From Nageia nagi (Eukaryota; Pinophyta), in NCBI GenBank assembly GCA_050084985.1, contig JBITNC010000001.1, positions 55,862,001-55,926,000 of the forward strand: DNA of 64,000 nt, written 5' to 3'. How positions within the stretch are numbered: the first letter of the stretch is position 1; the number at the start of each line of letters is the position of its first letter. This document shows positions 22,653 to 33,399 of the stretch, piece by piece. The notes beneath the pieces were generated by a model. It ran no database searches, was not told the origin of the DNA, and saw only the letters and a list, made by a program, of their open reading frames with translations. The position numbers and the translations under genes are program-made.

Positions 22653-22895
22653 GCTATTGAATTGCATTTACAAGTTGGTCATAACTTTTACCTTTGTCGA
22701 GTTTGCGTTTTAGTTTATAATTCGGCCACACACAAACACTTTCCCTACTCTTCAGAGCCATGACATGAACTGTCACTAAAATTCCCATGGAATTTGACGA
22801 GATGGAATAATTTTGGTGGCACTCTGCGAAGCTCCTCGGACTCGTAAAACCTCTGGTGCTACCCACAAGGCATTCCATAACAAAGTTCACAAGAC
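22653..22895 (+). promoter_or_regulatory. Remaining 5' flank of the epoxide hydrolase gene
   Basis: Only 243 bp separate the LINE poly(A) end from the hydrolase start codon. A TTTATAATTC element near 22714-22724 is a possible TATA box. The pyrimidine-rich CACTTTCCCTACTCTTC at about 22738-22754 could be near the transcription start. Any regulatory sequence further upstream is now separated from the gene by the LINE and its nested Gypsy. The promoter assignment rests on position and composition only. Confidence 0.35.
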
Positions 22896-24577
22896 ATGGA
22901 GGACATAAAACACAGACATGTAGGTGTGAGAGGACTTAACATCCATGTTGCTGAGATCGGATCAGGTAATCTCACTCACCGTCTCCTGAGAAGAATATAG
23001 ATATTCATATGGATACTACTAAGGATATGTTATCCATATACAGGTCCGGATGTGCTGTTGTTGCATGGATTTCCAGAAATCTGGTATTCATGGCGGCATC
23101 AGATGATTGCCTTGGCCAATGCAGGATTCCATGCAATTACCCCTGACTTCCGAGGATATGGCCTCTCTGATCAGCCCGCTGAAATTGAGAAGGGCAGCTT
23201 CGTGGATCTTGTGGAAGATATGGCCGCTCTTCTTGATGATTTGGGAATCAAACAAGTAATGCATTGTAAAGCTTTTGGATTGCTTGCTAACATTCGTTCG
23301 AAATTTGCCCTTCACAGTACAAGGTATGGTGACCCTTTTGATTTTATTTGGTTAGGTGTTTGTTGTGGGAAAGGATTTTGGAGCTTTCATTGCGTATCAT
23401 CTAGTCTTACTCCACCCAGACAAAGTGAAGAGCGTTGTGACGTTGGGCGTACCCTACACCCCACCTCGTCCCCCATTCTCTCAGTATGACATGCTCCCGG
23501 AAGGCTTTTATATCAAACGCTGGCAGGTAAGGAAATAAACGTGGTCTTCACAACGTTGAAAATCATTTAACATAAGCGCATTTTAATTCTTGTGTATTAT
23601 ACTGTCAGTTGTCTTTGATTAGTACAGCGCACTACGCTGATTAATCTTAATAACCAATGTTTGCCTATTTGCCACAAAGGTTTTTCTTTGAAAGGAACAA
23701 GACTTGTCAGTCCCAAAACCATGGAGTTTGAAATTGAGGCAATAAATACAAGAAGCAACCCAAACATCAGACCTCACACTAAACGTTATGATATATGGCC
23801 GAAATGTGCTGCTTGTGGCAATTTTAGAAGACATTTAGTCCATTGTATAATGTACCCCTATGTGATGAAACCACTGGAACTAACAAAATAAAAGTCCTTT
23901 GTTCTTCTGAAAATACCTAAAAATGGCAGTTGCCTTTTAATTCTGTCTAGGAGCCCGGAAGAGCAGAGGCAGATTTCGGACGCTTTGATGCAAAAACAGT
24001 GGTGAAGAATATCTATATACTTTTTTCGAGGAGTGAGCTGCCTGTTGCAGAAGAGGGTAAAGAAATTATGGATCTCTATAACCCTTCCACTCCTCTGCCA
24101 CCGTGGTTTAGTGAAGATGACCTCAATGTTTATGCAAGTCTATATGAAAAATCTGGTTACAGATTTGCTCTGGAAGTTCCATACCGTTGTATGCTGAGGC
24201 AAGACTACAAACTCCTCCTATGATTTGATTTCTGAATTGCCCACAAATCTTCTTAACATAGAGAGTTAATATCTATGAAATTCTTAGTATGATTTTGGAT
24301 GTTTGTTTACAGGGATTGGGGTCCTCTGGCTCATCTGGCAGACTATGTTGTGAATGCTCCCACTCTTCTCATAATGGGTACCAAAGATTATGTACTCAAA
24401 TTTCCAGGAAGGGAAGCATATATTAGAAGTGACATGCTCAAGGCTAATGTGCCTGATCTTGAAATTGTACATTGTGCAGAAGGAAGCCATTTTGTTCAGG
24501 AGCAATTTCCTGAGGAGGTTAATCAGCTTATGCTTGATTTCCTCAGTAAACATATATCGAAGGGAAGCAAATCCTAG
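22896..24577 (+). CDS. Soluble epoxide hydrolase (alpha/beta-hydrolase fold), five exons, 321 aa
   Basis: Exons are 22896-22965, 23044-23255, 23356-23526, 23951-24198 and 24313-24577, total 966 nt including the TAG stop. Introns 1-3 are GT-AG; intron 4 is GC-AG. The protein starts MEDIKHRHVGVRGLNIHVAE, as plant epoxide hydrolases do. Visible features are HGFPE at 31-35 (oxyanion hole), nucleophile Asp101 in GKDFGA, and cap-domain Tyr146 and Tyr229 for epoxide activation. Asp259 (GTKD) and His293 (EGSHF) complete the triad. The length matches the family (about 310-325 aa). There is no signal peptide or transmembrane segment, so it is probably cytosolic. Such enzymes open epoxides of fatty acids or other small molecules to diols; the substrate here is unknown. 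Lys replaces the common His of GHDWG, which I believe is a known plant subgroup, not damage. No stop or frameshift is seen. Confidence 0.93.
24199..24312 (+). other. GC-AG intron (intron 4 of the epoxide hydrolase gene)
   Basis: The only phase-2 donor that joins to the DWGPL exon in frame is AG|GCAAGA at 24197-24204. The acceptor is TTTACAG ending at 24312. The joined codon is AG+G (Arg234) and the reading becomes VPYRCML-R-DWGPL, which fits the family. Reading through instead gives a stop at 24221-24223. AG|GCAAG is the usual context of plant GC-AG introns. Confidence 0.85.
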
Positions 24578-24590
24578 ATGTCATGTAGTA

Positions 24591-24606
24591 AATAAAAAGT
24601 AATAAA
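24591..24606 (+). promoter_or_regulatory. Polyadenylation signals of the epoxide hydrolase gene
   Basis: AATAAA occurs at 24591-24596 and again at 24601-24606, 14 and 24 bases after the stop codon. The second is also present in the truncated copy at 1937-1942. Confidence 0.55.
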
Positions 24607-25044
24607 TTCATGGTAAAAAAATCATCAAACTGAATTTATATACTTCTGTAAGCCCCCGTAAAACTGGAAATAGGAAGAGCCATGCACATTTATCTAAATA
24701 TTTGAATCCACAGGTTTTACAATTAAGAGAATACTCATAAAGATATTTGACTCCTGTTATACGTTGAGTTCAGGCTACAGCTTCTCAGGTTGGCCTTAAG
24801 TTGGTATGCTTTGCACTACTTCAAAGTTTCAATAGACATTTATGTACCATATTCAATTTTTCATTATCAAGAGAGTGATCTTGCATTATATTAATGTGTA
24901 TCAGCTAGTTGAATCCTGATATGAACATTTAAGAATGTTTAAACTTGCCAAGAAAATATCAATATTGTTATCATATTTTTTTAGGTGTTGGCGTATTTGA
25001 AAGTACTACTTGTATCACCAACATACTGCGCAGTACCCATATGC
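24607..25044 (+). repeat. 3' flank shared with the truncated hydrolase copy
   Basis: This stretch is collinear with about 1943-2355, with small indels and many substitutions. Matching stretches include ATATTTGAATCCACA, GGTATGCTTTGCACTACTTCAAA and the CACCAACAT region. Similarity ends at about 25044, marking the outer limit of the duplicated segment. Confidence 0.75.
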
Positions 25045-25739
25045 AAAAACATTTATGCAAAGGCCAATTTTGCAAATACACTGTAAATTTTGCAGAGAAC
25101 ATTCAGTTTGAATCTCCGTAGCAGTGAGCCTACTCTGAACAAATTATTTAAATTTCCATGCCTGCCCATCTTACTTAGCGACTGAACCTGTTTTTTCAAC
25201 AGCAAAAATTAATCTGACCCACACTTTTAAGACATTCAAGGAGGGTCATCTTGACCACTACATACTAAATTTTTTTTGTTTGTCTTTGACCGCCACATGA
25301 CATTATTATTGTCATCCAAGTGTTTCAACCATTCCACCAAAACCCCTTTGGCAATACACCCTAAATCTTGAAAATTCTGTCAAGTATTTGAATTTTCCTG
25401 TTTGTTTGGAAGATTGTTGCAATGTCTTAAATCCAAGTTGGCTTATTTGTTACTGAGACTGAAATCTCATTGAAAATGTTTGTGCTAATTGTGAAGAAAT
25501 TTTAATTTCGTCAGTCTGGTCATGTAAGACTTAGATATTTATTCCATTTACTGAAATTAGCACAGATGAATCTTAGGGAGCTTCTATTTTCTGAAAAGGC
25601 CATCATACTTAAGTAGTTCACTTTTCACTCTGAGATGTCTGTTTCAAAAGAAAAAGAGCAGCAGTTTGTAAAGGCTTAACTCTGACTGTTTATAATGAAC
25701 CACTTTTGTTGCTCTGATGTCTTATACTTTTAATACTCA

Positions 25740-25865
25740 GCAGTACGATCTTGAAGATAATTTTGCAGAGTGCATTATTGAGTCAAGTGAGTCTGAATCT
25801 GATGCAAATGGAAGGATTGTTTCTTCTGGAGATCGATGCCCAGCAAGGCTGAGTTTATTGCCTTG
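25740..25865 (+). other. Possible orphan terminal exon (unknown gene)
   Basis: A good splice acceptor (TTTAATACTCAG, ending 25740) is followed by 41 open codons and a TGA at 25863-25865. The peptide begins QYDLEDNFAECIIESSESES and ends CPARLSLLP. Composition here, and in the following about 300 bp, is less A+T-biased than the surroundings and looks genic. I do not recognise the family and see no upstream exon in the preceding 700 bp. It may be the last exon of a gene fragment captured or left behind by rearrangement, or a chance ORF. The hydrolase's own last exon is complete, so this is unlikely to belong to it. Confidence 0.3.
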
Positions 25866-28800
25866 AGGATATTAACTGGATTTGTTGTTTCTTCCATTTC
25901 CAGAGAGTCTTTGCCGAGTTTTTGTGCAAGACAGTATAAAATTGCTTGAGTTCAGAGATCATTTCTTGAAGTTCTTCTAGAATGAAGAGTTCCATAAGAT
26001 CATGGTTTTGTTAACCACACTTGGTAACTAGACTGAGGATGAAATCAAATACTACTTAAAGGCATTGAAATGTGATATCTTCAATGCTTCCCTCTCATAG
26101 CCTAACCAACTACATTGAAAGGACCCTTCTGGCTTCAATTGTTGACTTCTCAATAAAACAGTTTTAAGGAAAGCATTTGGAATGCTGCTGCTTTTTCTGA
26201 GTATTTTTTCAGGAATTCTTCTTCACCATTACAATAAATCGGCCATTTTTGCACTAGTTATTTCCCTCTCGAAATAGGCCACAACAACCTAACTCTCAGA
26301 ATATGCCCATATTTTTAACAAGAATATAAAGAGAACTCTCAAATAAATAGGCAAATCGAAGTTTGATGAGAAAAAAAAAAAAGAGAATTCAGAAGTATTT
26401 ATAGATACCAAAAGAAGATTTCAAAACAAGCAAATAAGGAAAACCAATAAGATTGTTATAATCAAAGGTTCATGTAATAGAATTCTTGGATTATAGCTAA
26501 GAACTTCACAAATGCAACATGAGAGAATTTGATACTATAGATACACAGATTTTTTAGCATACTTTTAAACTTATTTGTTTGAAGGATTTATATAAAAAAA
26601 ATTTTTAGAAGTAAATATATATCAAGTATTTGAATGTTTGTTTCTCATATAAAAAAAAAACATTAAACAATGCACAAATATTTCAAGAAAAAACAAGAGT
26701 ACTCCCTAAGATAATTGACCACAACTAGTCACACCCATCCTATGAAAAAAAAATCATTTAGTAGAATTGCTACTTTCCATAGACATACATAACATCCTAT
26801 GAAACAATAACTCAAATTCATATGAAGTCAACCTCAAACCACTAAAGAGAATCTCTTTCTTACCAATAAAATTGGAGGTCATCGCACATATACATAATTA
26901 TATTATGGAGTTCACCAATTTAACCAAAAGAAAATCTCAAGAGATGTAAATAAAGAAATCTAACAAGATTGTTACAATTGAGAGTTGAAGTTCAACAAGT
27001 AGAATACTTTACATAGATTACGAGTATGAACTTCACAAATATAAGTTCAAAGAATCATTGGAGCATGTTAAGACGTAAATTATGCTTACATCAAAAGTCA
27101 AATGCATTAACAACTTACCCTTTATCAAGCCCTAATACATAAATAAAATTTGCATGCGCCAAGGTGCCTGTAAGTTGGGTTTATAATCCATAGTGTAATA
27201 ACTTCCTTAATCACAACCACAAGATATAGGAATGTGACACTAGCCAACATCTTCCTTTATTGTCAACTTTCTTGAGCCAAAGTATGGCTTAAGCATAATG
27301 ATTGACATCTAATATCTAATACTCAATCCTTAGCAATGGAGTGAAATTGATGTCTTTAGATTAATTGTTTGATATAGCGGCAATAGATCTTGATTAAATC
27401 CTTTTTCCTACAATGTTTAAGTGAAATGGTCATACTTTTTTATCAATTACATGACATCATGATAAGAACCTCTTTGTGCTTTTTTTTAATTGGATACATG
27501 GCTTGAAGTAGATTTTTAATCATCGGGATGCCTTGTATAGTTTGAATTCATGTATCCCTCATTTTTTTTTTTCTTATGTAAATGATCCATTACTATTCTA
27601 ATTATTTCTTTACAATACACAACAAAGTCCAATATTTTCATAGTGATATTTATTTGTTGGTTTTCTTTATTATTCCAACTTATGGCAAACCTTTGGTGAG
27701 TGTCTTTTCTTGATCCAAAGTTTGACGATAACTATATCAACCTAGTTGTTTACTGTTACAAAGTTTTAAGATTGTTTCTTCTCTTTCAAAAAAGAATATT
27801 GGACATAATTGTGATGGAACTCGAGAACCCTCCTTATCTTAACCCATTTGGAAGGAAGTTGTGAAAATACCCAAAACTATTGTAAAAGAATATAATGTTT
27901 CCATAGATGTGCAATGTTTGGTAGTGGAAGACTACATATGCTTTGGAAAATATGGCAGTGCTAAGGTGCTTATAAACAATATAAGTATAAATAAGTAGAA
28001 TTGGTTTCCACCATGTTCCTTGAGAAACTTACTCAAATGTTGTCCACATATATATAATCCTACATGTGACTCAATATGTTTAATGGTTTTTTAAACTTCC
28101 TTGATATGATACCGTTCATCATTCTTACTTTGGAACTTTGAGAAGTATGAGACAAAACATATGTTCATGCTCAAGAATAGATAACTTGCTTTGTCAAAGT
28201 TGCAGGTGTTATTTAAATTTGAAGGATCTAAATCTATATTTATATTTTGTTGCTCTTTGTTTTTAAGTCCTTGTTTTTCATGATAGAAGAGAGAACATAA
28301 CATAACCAATATAAGCTTGGTGATTTTATTATGCTTTTGATTAAACTTTGATAGGTCCTACAAACCAAGGGGTTTAAAAGGATGTTAAAAGACTTATCTA
28401 TCTATATGCCTATATTAGATGATAACTCAAATCATATGGATTATTAATCTGGTAACTCATCCTTATGATTTGTATTGTTTTAATTTCCTTTTATTTATTT
28501 AATGCTAATTACCTTGACCTATCTCTTATCTATCATGATTTATCATCATAGTGTAATAATTTCCTTGGAAAATCTCATTTACCTTTGGTTGATGCTATTG
28601 ATTCTCAAAGTCCTTGTAATTGTTGTTTGAATTAGGAAAAAAAATTGTGATGAGCATCTCCCAATACTAAATATTCTCCTTCATTTCCTTTTGATTCTCC
28701 TTTTTGCCCTTATTTTTCTTTCTTTTTTTTTTTTTTTACATTTTTTCTCCTTTTTATTCTTTCCCCATTTATCTAAAAGTAATTATTTCAATTTTCCCCA

Positions 28801-29599
28801 AGAATATGTTATGAAAATTTTAAAAACCTTTAATCCATACCTTAAGCCATATCTTAGCCTTAGCCTTTATAGTAAGTATTAGCAATAGGAAACCCTAAAT
28901 ATGCATAATTAGAAAGTCTTATTTTATATATCATGCACCATACTCTTAAATAGTACCCTTGAAGAAAAAAAAGGAAGAAAAAAAAATAGATCATGAAGCT
29001 CTCCAATAAGGACCAATGGAAAGATTCCATTCAATTTTGAATTCGCTTATCAAGATCGAATGGTATAATATTTTTATCTTCCTTGTAAAAGGGAATGCAA
29101 TTCATTTTAATAAATGAGCACTTCATCTATTTTATTTGTGTTTGCCTTCTCAACTTGCATTATTTATCACAACAAAGGCTACATGAAATGTCCTCCATTT
29201 TCTACCCAAAACTTGACACAATTTTTTTTAAACAACAAATCATAATAATAGACATCAATACATTTATGAAAACATAAATATGAAATTATAAATACATATA
29301 TTCATATATACAAATCATATTTCATTTACATTAAACATAAATTTTTACATAGTAAATAAATCTTCATCCCCCTTCCTCATTCTAGTCTGGTCCTACTAGC
29401 TAAATTTTGAGGTAAGCAAAGTTTTTGGGATCAGAATTAGCTCTTTAAAATGAGATGCATATCTATATATCTTAATGCAATCTTATGCATTCATACAATG
29501 CCACTTTCAATCAAGGAAAGCATCTCACCAATTATAATCACATTTATAAATAATATATACATCATTCATGCACTAAAGATAATCATTTACAAATTATGG
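25866..29599. other. A+T-rich stretch without recognisable genes
   Basis: After the possible 3' untranslated tract (to about 26160) I see only A+T-rich sequence with scattered short ORFs and homopolymers (for example T-runs near 28730). No LTR pair, domain or RNA gene was found. Old, unidentified transposon remnants are likely. Confidence 0.5.
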
Positions 29600-30310
29600 A
29601 ATCATTGTATCCAACTTGTAAACTCTTCATCGTATAGCCACGATGTCTCCTTGTTCACATTAATAAAACATTACAAAAACCATAACCAAATCCAATCTAT
29701 AAATTAATCATACAACATGAATAGAAAATGACCCTAACCCATATATTCATGTTTAAAAATCCAAAATAATATTCAATAAACAAGGAGCTTCCATCATTAG
29801 CACTCAAACATCATTTTAAGTGAAGATTCCTTCGTTAAGCATACTCCTTATGCATACGATATCAACTTGTTCACAAATAGGAAAAACATAAGCATCATTA
29901 ATAAATAATAATTTATAATCAACTTAAACTTTTCATGAACTCTTCATCTTTAGCATTCTTCACAATATTATTATGCTTCCTTGTTCACCTTAAATATCAA
30001 TTCTTTTCAATCAAACATATATGATGTATCAAAATTAATAAAAGCTATTCACTTCAAAAATCACAAAGCAATCTTCATCCTACAATTCACAGTCATCATC
30101 AACATACTAATCTATGGTGATGAAGTCTCCATGTTCTCATATCTACCATCAAACAACCAAGTTATCTATTCTCATAATAAACAAGAATTATAACATCAAT
30201 TTAGCATTCATCAAATATTACTCAATAATCAAGAACCTCGCATCTCTAGCATACTTTCTTATTTTAGAAAGTCACCTTGTTCATTGATTCTCACCATTCT
30301 TATGCCTACC
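29600..30310. repeat. Very degenerate repeat with recurring CTTGTTCAC motif
   Basis: The motif CTTGTTCA, often preceded by a CTTCATC...AGCAT...CTCC context, recurs near 29652, 29870, 29980 and 30270. The surrounding A+T-rich text is similar but full of indels. It looks like an old tandem or dispersed repeat; the period is not constant. Confidence 0.35.
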
Positions 30311-31119
30311 GGCATAAGAATTACTTTAATGCTCATCTCATGATCAAACAACAATTCAATAAATCCTCTATAATCAATCAAATATCAAATTCTATTTAAT
30401 CAATAAAATTCAATCAATATATGTAATTGTTCATAAAGTTTACATGAATAACATAAGTGAGTGTTTATCACCATGCATATGCATCAAATATTAAATTCCA
30501 AAATTCATGCCAACTTCCAAGGATGTTACAACATTGATGGAAATCTAACTAAGTATATCTAAAGGTCATATAGACAACATAATAATCTTATCTTAAAATA
30601 ATTATTTTATCATTAAAGAGACATCCTTATCAAATTAATTTTAAAATTATATAACATCAATACTTTATCATAATTAATATTAAGTGACATATATTTCACA
30701 CATATGTATCCCAAACTAAGGCAATATGAAATCCACATATGACTAATAAAGCATTAATATCATATATTAAATAGTTATATTTATATAGAACCTTCTTGGT
30801 TAAATACAATTACAAATTTGTAAATTGAAGTTACCCTTAAAATAAAACAAGTCTTGAACATAATTATTCTCAACATGGACCTCTCACTAAGATAGTCACT
30901 CAACAAGACTACCTTCAAATATTAATTTGATTTCTATTATTTAAATATTGTATTTATTTTAAAATCTATATAATATTTAAATATTTTAATACTATTGAAA
31001 TATTTAATATATTACTTTTTTTTTATTAATAGGGTAAATTTTATTAATTTTTTTTTTGGAGTTTTATAGGATCTCCAAAAACCTTACAAGATATCAGCTT
31101 CTATTACAACCATTAAAAC

Positions 31120-31495
31120 TACATTTTCTATATGTGCTTCATTTTGCTCTATATATATATTGAGAAATCACCAACATATTGGGTTAGACTATCTGCTATC
31201 ACAATCTACTTCTTTTTATAGAATAAATTTGAACCTATGTGTCCATGGGAAGCTTGGATCATAAAAACTCTATTATATTTTATACACTTGGTTACAAAAC
31301 ATGTCATTTTATGCTTCATTATGCTCTATAGACATTTTGAACACCCACCAACATATTGGACAAAACTATTTACTATCACTATCTACCTTTGTTTCTAGAA
31401 TATGATTGAACCTATGTATCAATAGGAAACACATAAAAAAAACTCTATTGTCTTTTATGCTTAGTTAGAAATAAGTCATTTCCTACTTCATTCTT
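31120..31495. repeat. Two-copy tandem repeat, ~175-bp unit
   Basis: The block from GCTTCATTTTGCTCTATA (31136) through CACCAACATATTGG, CTATCACAATCTAC and GAACCTATGTGTC repeats from 31313 with moderate divergence, including CACCAACATATTGG again. The unit has no coding content that I recognise. Confidence 0.7.
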
Positions 31496-31499
31496 CTTC

Positions 31500-32330
31500 A
31501 AATCCATTTACTTGTATTTTCAACAATCACTATTTTTAGTTTGTACCAAATCCTCATCTAGTTGTATTATTATCATCTCAAGATCCCTTGGGAATCTGAA
31601 TTCCATCTTCTTGTAGTGGTGCTTGAAGAAATTATTATACATTCTATTTTTCATCAATTTTGGAAACTTATGGTTATTTGCAATATTGTCAAATACAAGA
31701 CTTGGATGACCTTTTTGCATAATTGCTTTTGCTAACATCTAGTGTACATTTTTCTACCTACTGGTGGCATGGAAGGAATTCCGTTAGGCCTCCTACCTCT
31801 CCCTTATACTGGAATTGAGATGAATTCAAGTGATTCTCTCTAGGTTCTTCCATATCTCATGTGCTCTTATTTGCTTTGTTTTGTTTCTACTTTCTTCTCT
31901 ATATGCTCCTTATAATCCCCTTTTATCGATTTGTTCCTCTTTCCTTTTCATAATTTCAGTCAACTCATACTCTACTCTTTTTCCTCCACTTGCACCTTTA
32001 TGAGCCTTTATCTGATAAATCTCTGGTGATATAAAACTATGAAAGTTAATAATTTGTATATCCAATTACTTCTCATAATCAATGTTTTTTTATTTCTCTT
32101 GTTATTTTGTTGCTTCCTTTCAATTGTTCCATGTGTGCCTTATCTTCCTTCCTTCATTGTGTTGCTTCTTTTCCATATTTATTTTCTCTATTTTGCCTTT
32201 ATTTTGAATGTTGGGTTTGTTATTAGGATCATATTTCTTGCCTAGTATGGATCTCAACTCTTCCTTCATCTTCCTCTTTCCTTTAATAGTAACCTTCTTT
32301 GCTTCTTCAACTTCCTAAAGTTGTGCTTCA
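31500..32330 (-). pseudogene. Unidentified minus-strand coding remnant
   Basis: On the minus strand an open stretch of 72 codons (31738-31520) contains a charged helix-rich segment including KKMEFRFPRDLEMIIIQLDEDL. Upstream, near 32300-31850, the minus strand is rich in Lys, Glu and Arg codons, such as coiled-coil spacers give. Stops interrupt it. I do not recognise the family; a gag-like or transposon protein is possible. Confidence in real coding origin is low. Confidence 0.22.
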
Positions 32331-32629
32331 TTATGCTCTTTCTTTGTATATGGGATGTTTGTAATGTCCTCAAGATTAATTATCTCTCATGATATTTCCT
32401 TAGAGTGTTTTGTGATGGAATTGATGGATTCCATAACCAAAATTACTTATGTCTTCAACTCATTAACTCTTAATTAACCTACTTAGTCTCACAAATTCAA
32501 GCTCATAATAACACTAATATATAGTAGTAAAACCTCTCTTTGTACTTGGAAAGGAAATATCCACTTTATCATCAATCCATTAATCTTTCAAAAGCTTTAC
32601 AAAAAATTTGGATCTATGATTATAATGCC

Positions 32630-33113
32630 AAATTTTCCTAACATGAGCTATCTCTATTCTAGCTCAACAATATTAGCATAACAACGCTCTTCAAAACTAT
32701 ATGTTTTACATCAAAGCCTAGCATTCCTTTACAGGATGAAATTCCACTTTGGCTCATCCTTTTACCCAAGGGAAATACCATAGTGAATAGGATGTATATA
32801 TCCTCACATTAGGTGAGAATGGTAAGTGGAAATCTTTCCACCCATGCTTTTTTAATGGTTACATATGCCCACACTCTTAAGTGTGTGAGTCTATATACAC
32901 ATGGAAATACCCCTAATAAAAAATAGATAAGGATTCACATTTGTATATATGGATAATCCACATTTTATAATAAGTGAATTATTTCATATCATTACAAAAT
33001 ATTTTTCCTTCTAACTTAGGTGTTACATGTGTTTATTTAATTTTCAATTAATTAGGAACATACCTAAGTTATTTACACATACAAAACATTGCATTGTAAG
33101 TTCTAACACTCCT
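32630..33113 (-). repeat. Possible degenerate LTR, minus strand
   Basis: On the minus strand AAGGAGGAG (a possible polypurine tract) is followed by TGTTAGAACTTAC, a common plant LTR start, at 33112. A GTATATAG element lies near 32895. The block ends near 32640, followed by TTTGGCATTATAATCA, which could be a decayed tRNA-Met site. No partner LTR was found, so the call is tentative. Confidence 0.25.
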
Positions 33114-33399
33114 CCTTAATGCAATTCTATGTTATGAAAGTAAAAGAATGTTCTCCCCCTTAAAATATAATTTGGGATGAGAATAAAAAGGAATACCCAT
33201 ACAATTTAACCATTTGAACTAATGGTTTTATACAATGCCATTCATATACAAATATGTTAACTTGGATACAAAATGTATCCCCTAATAATATTACCATTTT
33301 CATGAAGAATATATCAATTATCAATCATGTCACTTTGATATCCATCAACAAACTTGATAATCTTCATGAACCTTCATGTCTGGAAGGTTAATAGCCTGA

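Noticed and set aside
23527-23950. Exon-like ORF inside intron 3 (23661-23891)
   Set aside because: It lacks hydrolase similarity, and the family reading joins exons 3 and 4 directly (RWQ-EPGRAE) across good GT-AG sites.
22896-24577. Reading the epoxide hydrolase as a pseudogene because of a stop at 24221-24223 and Lys at the HDW position
   Set aside because: The stop lies in an intron once the GC-AG donor is used. All triad and cap tyrosine residues are present, and GKDFG appears to be a natural subgroup motif.
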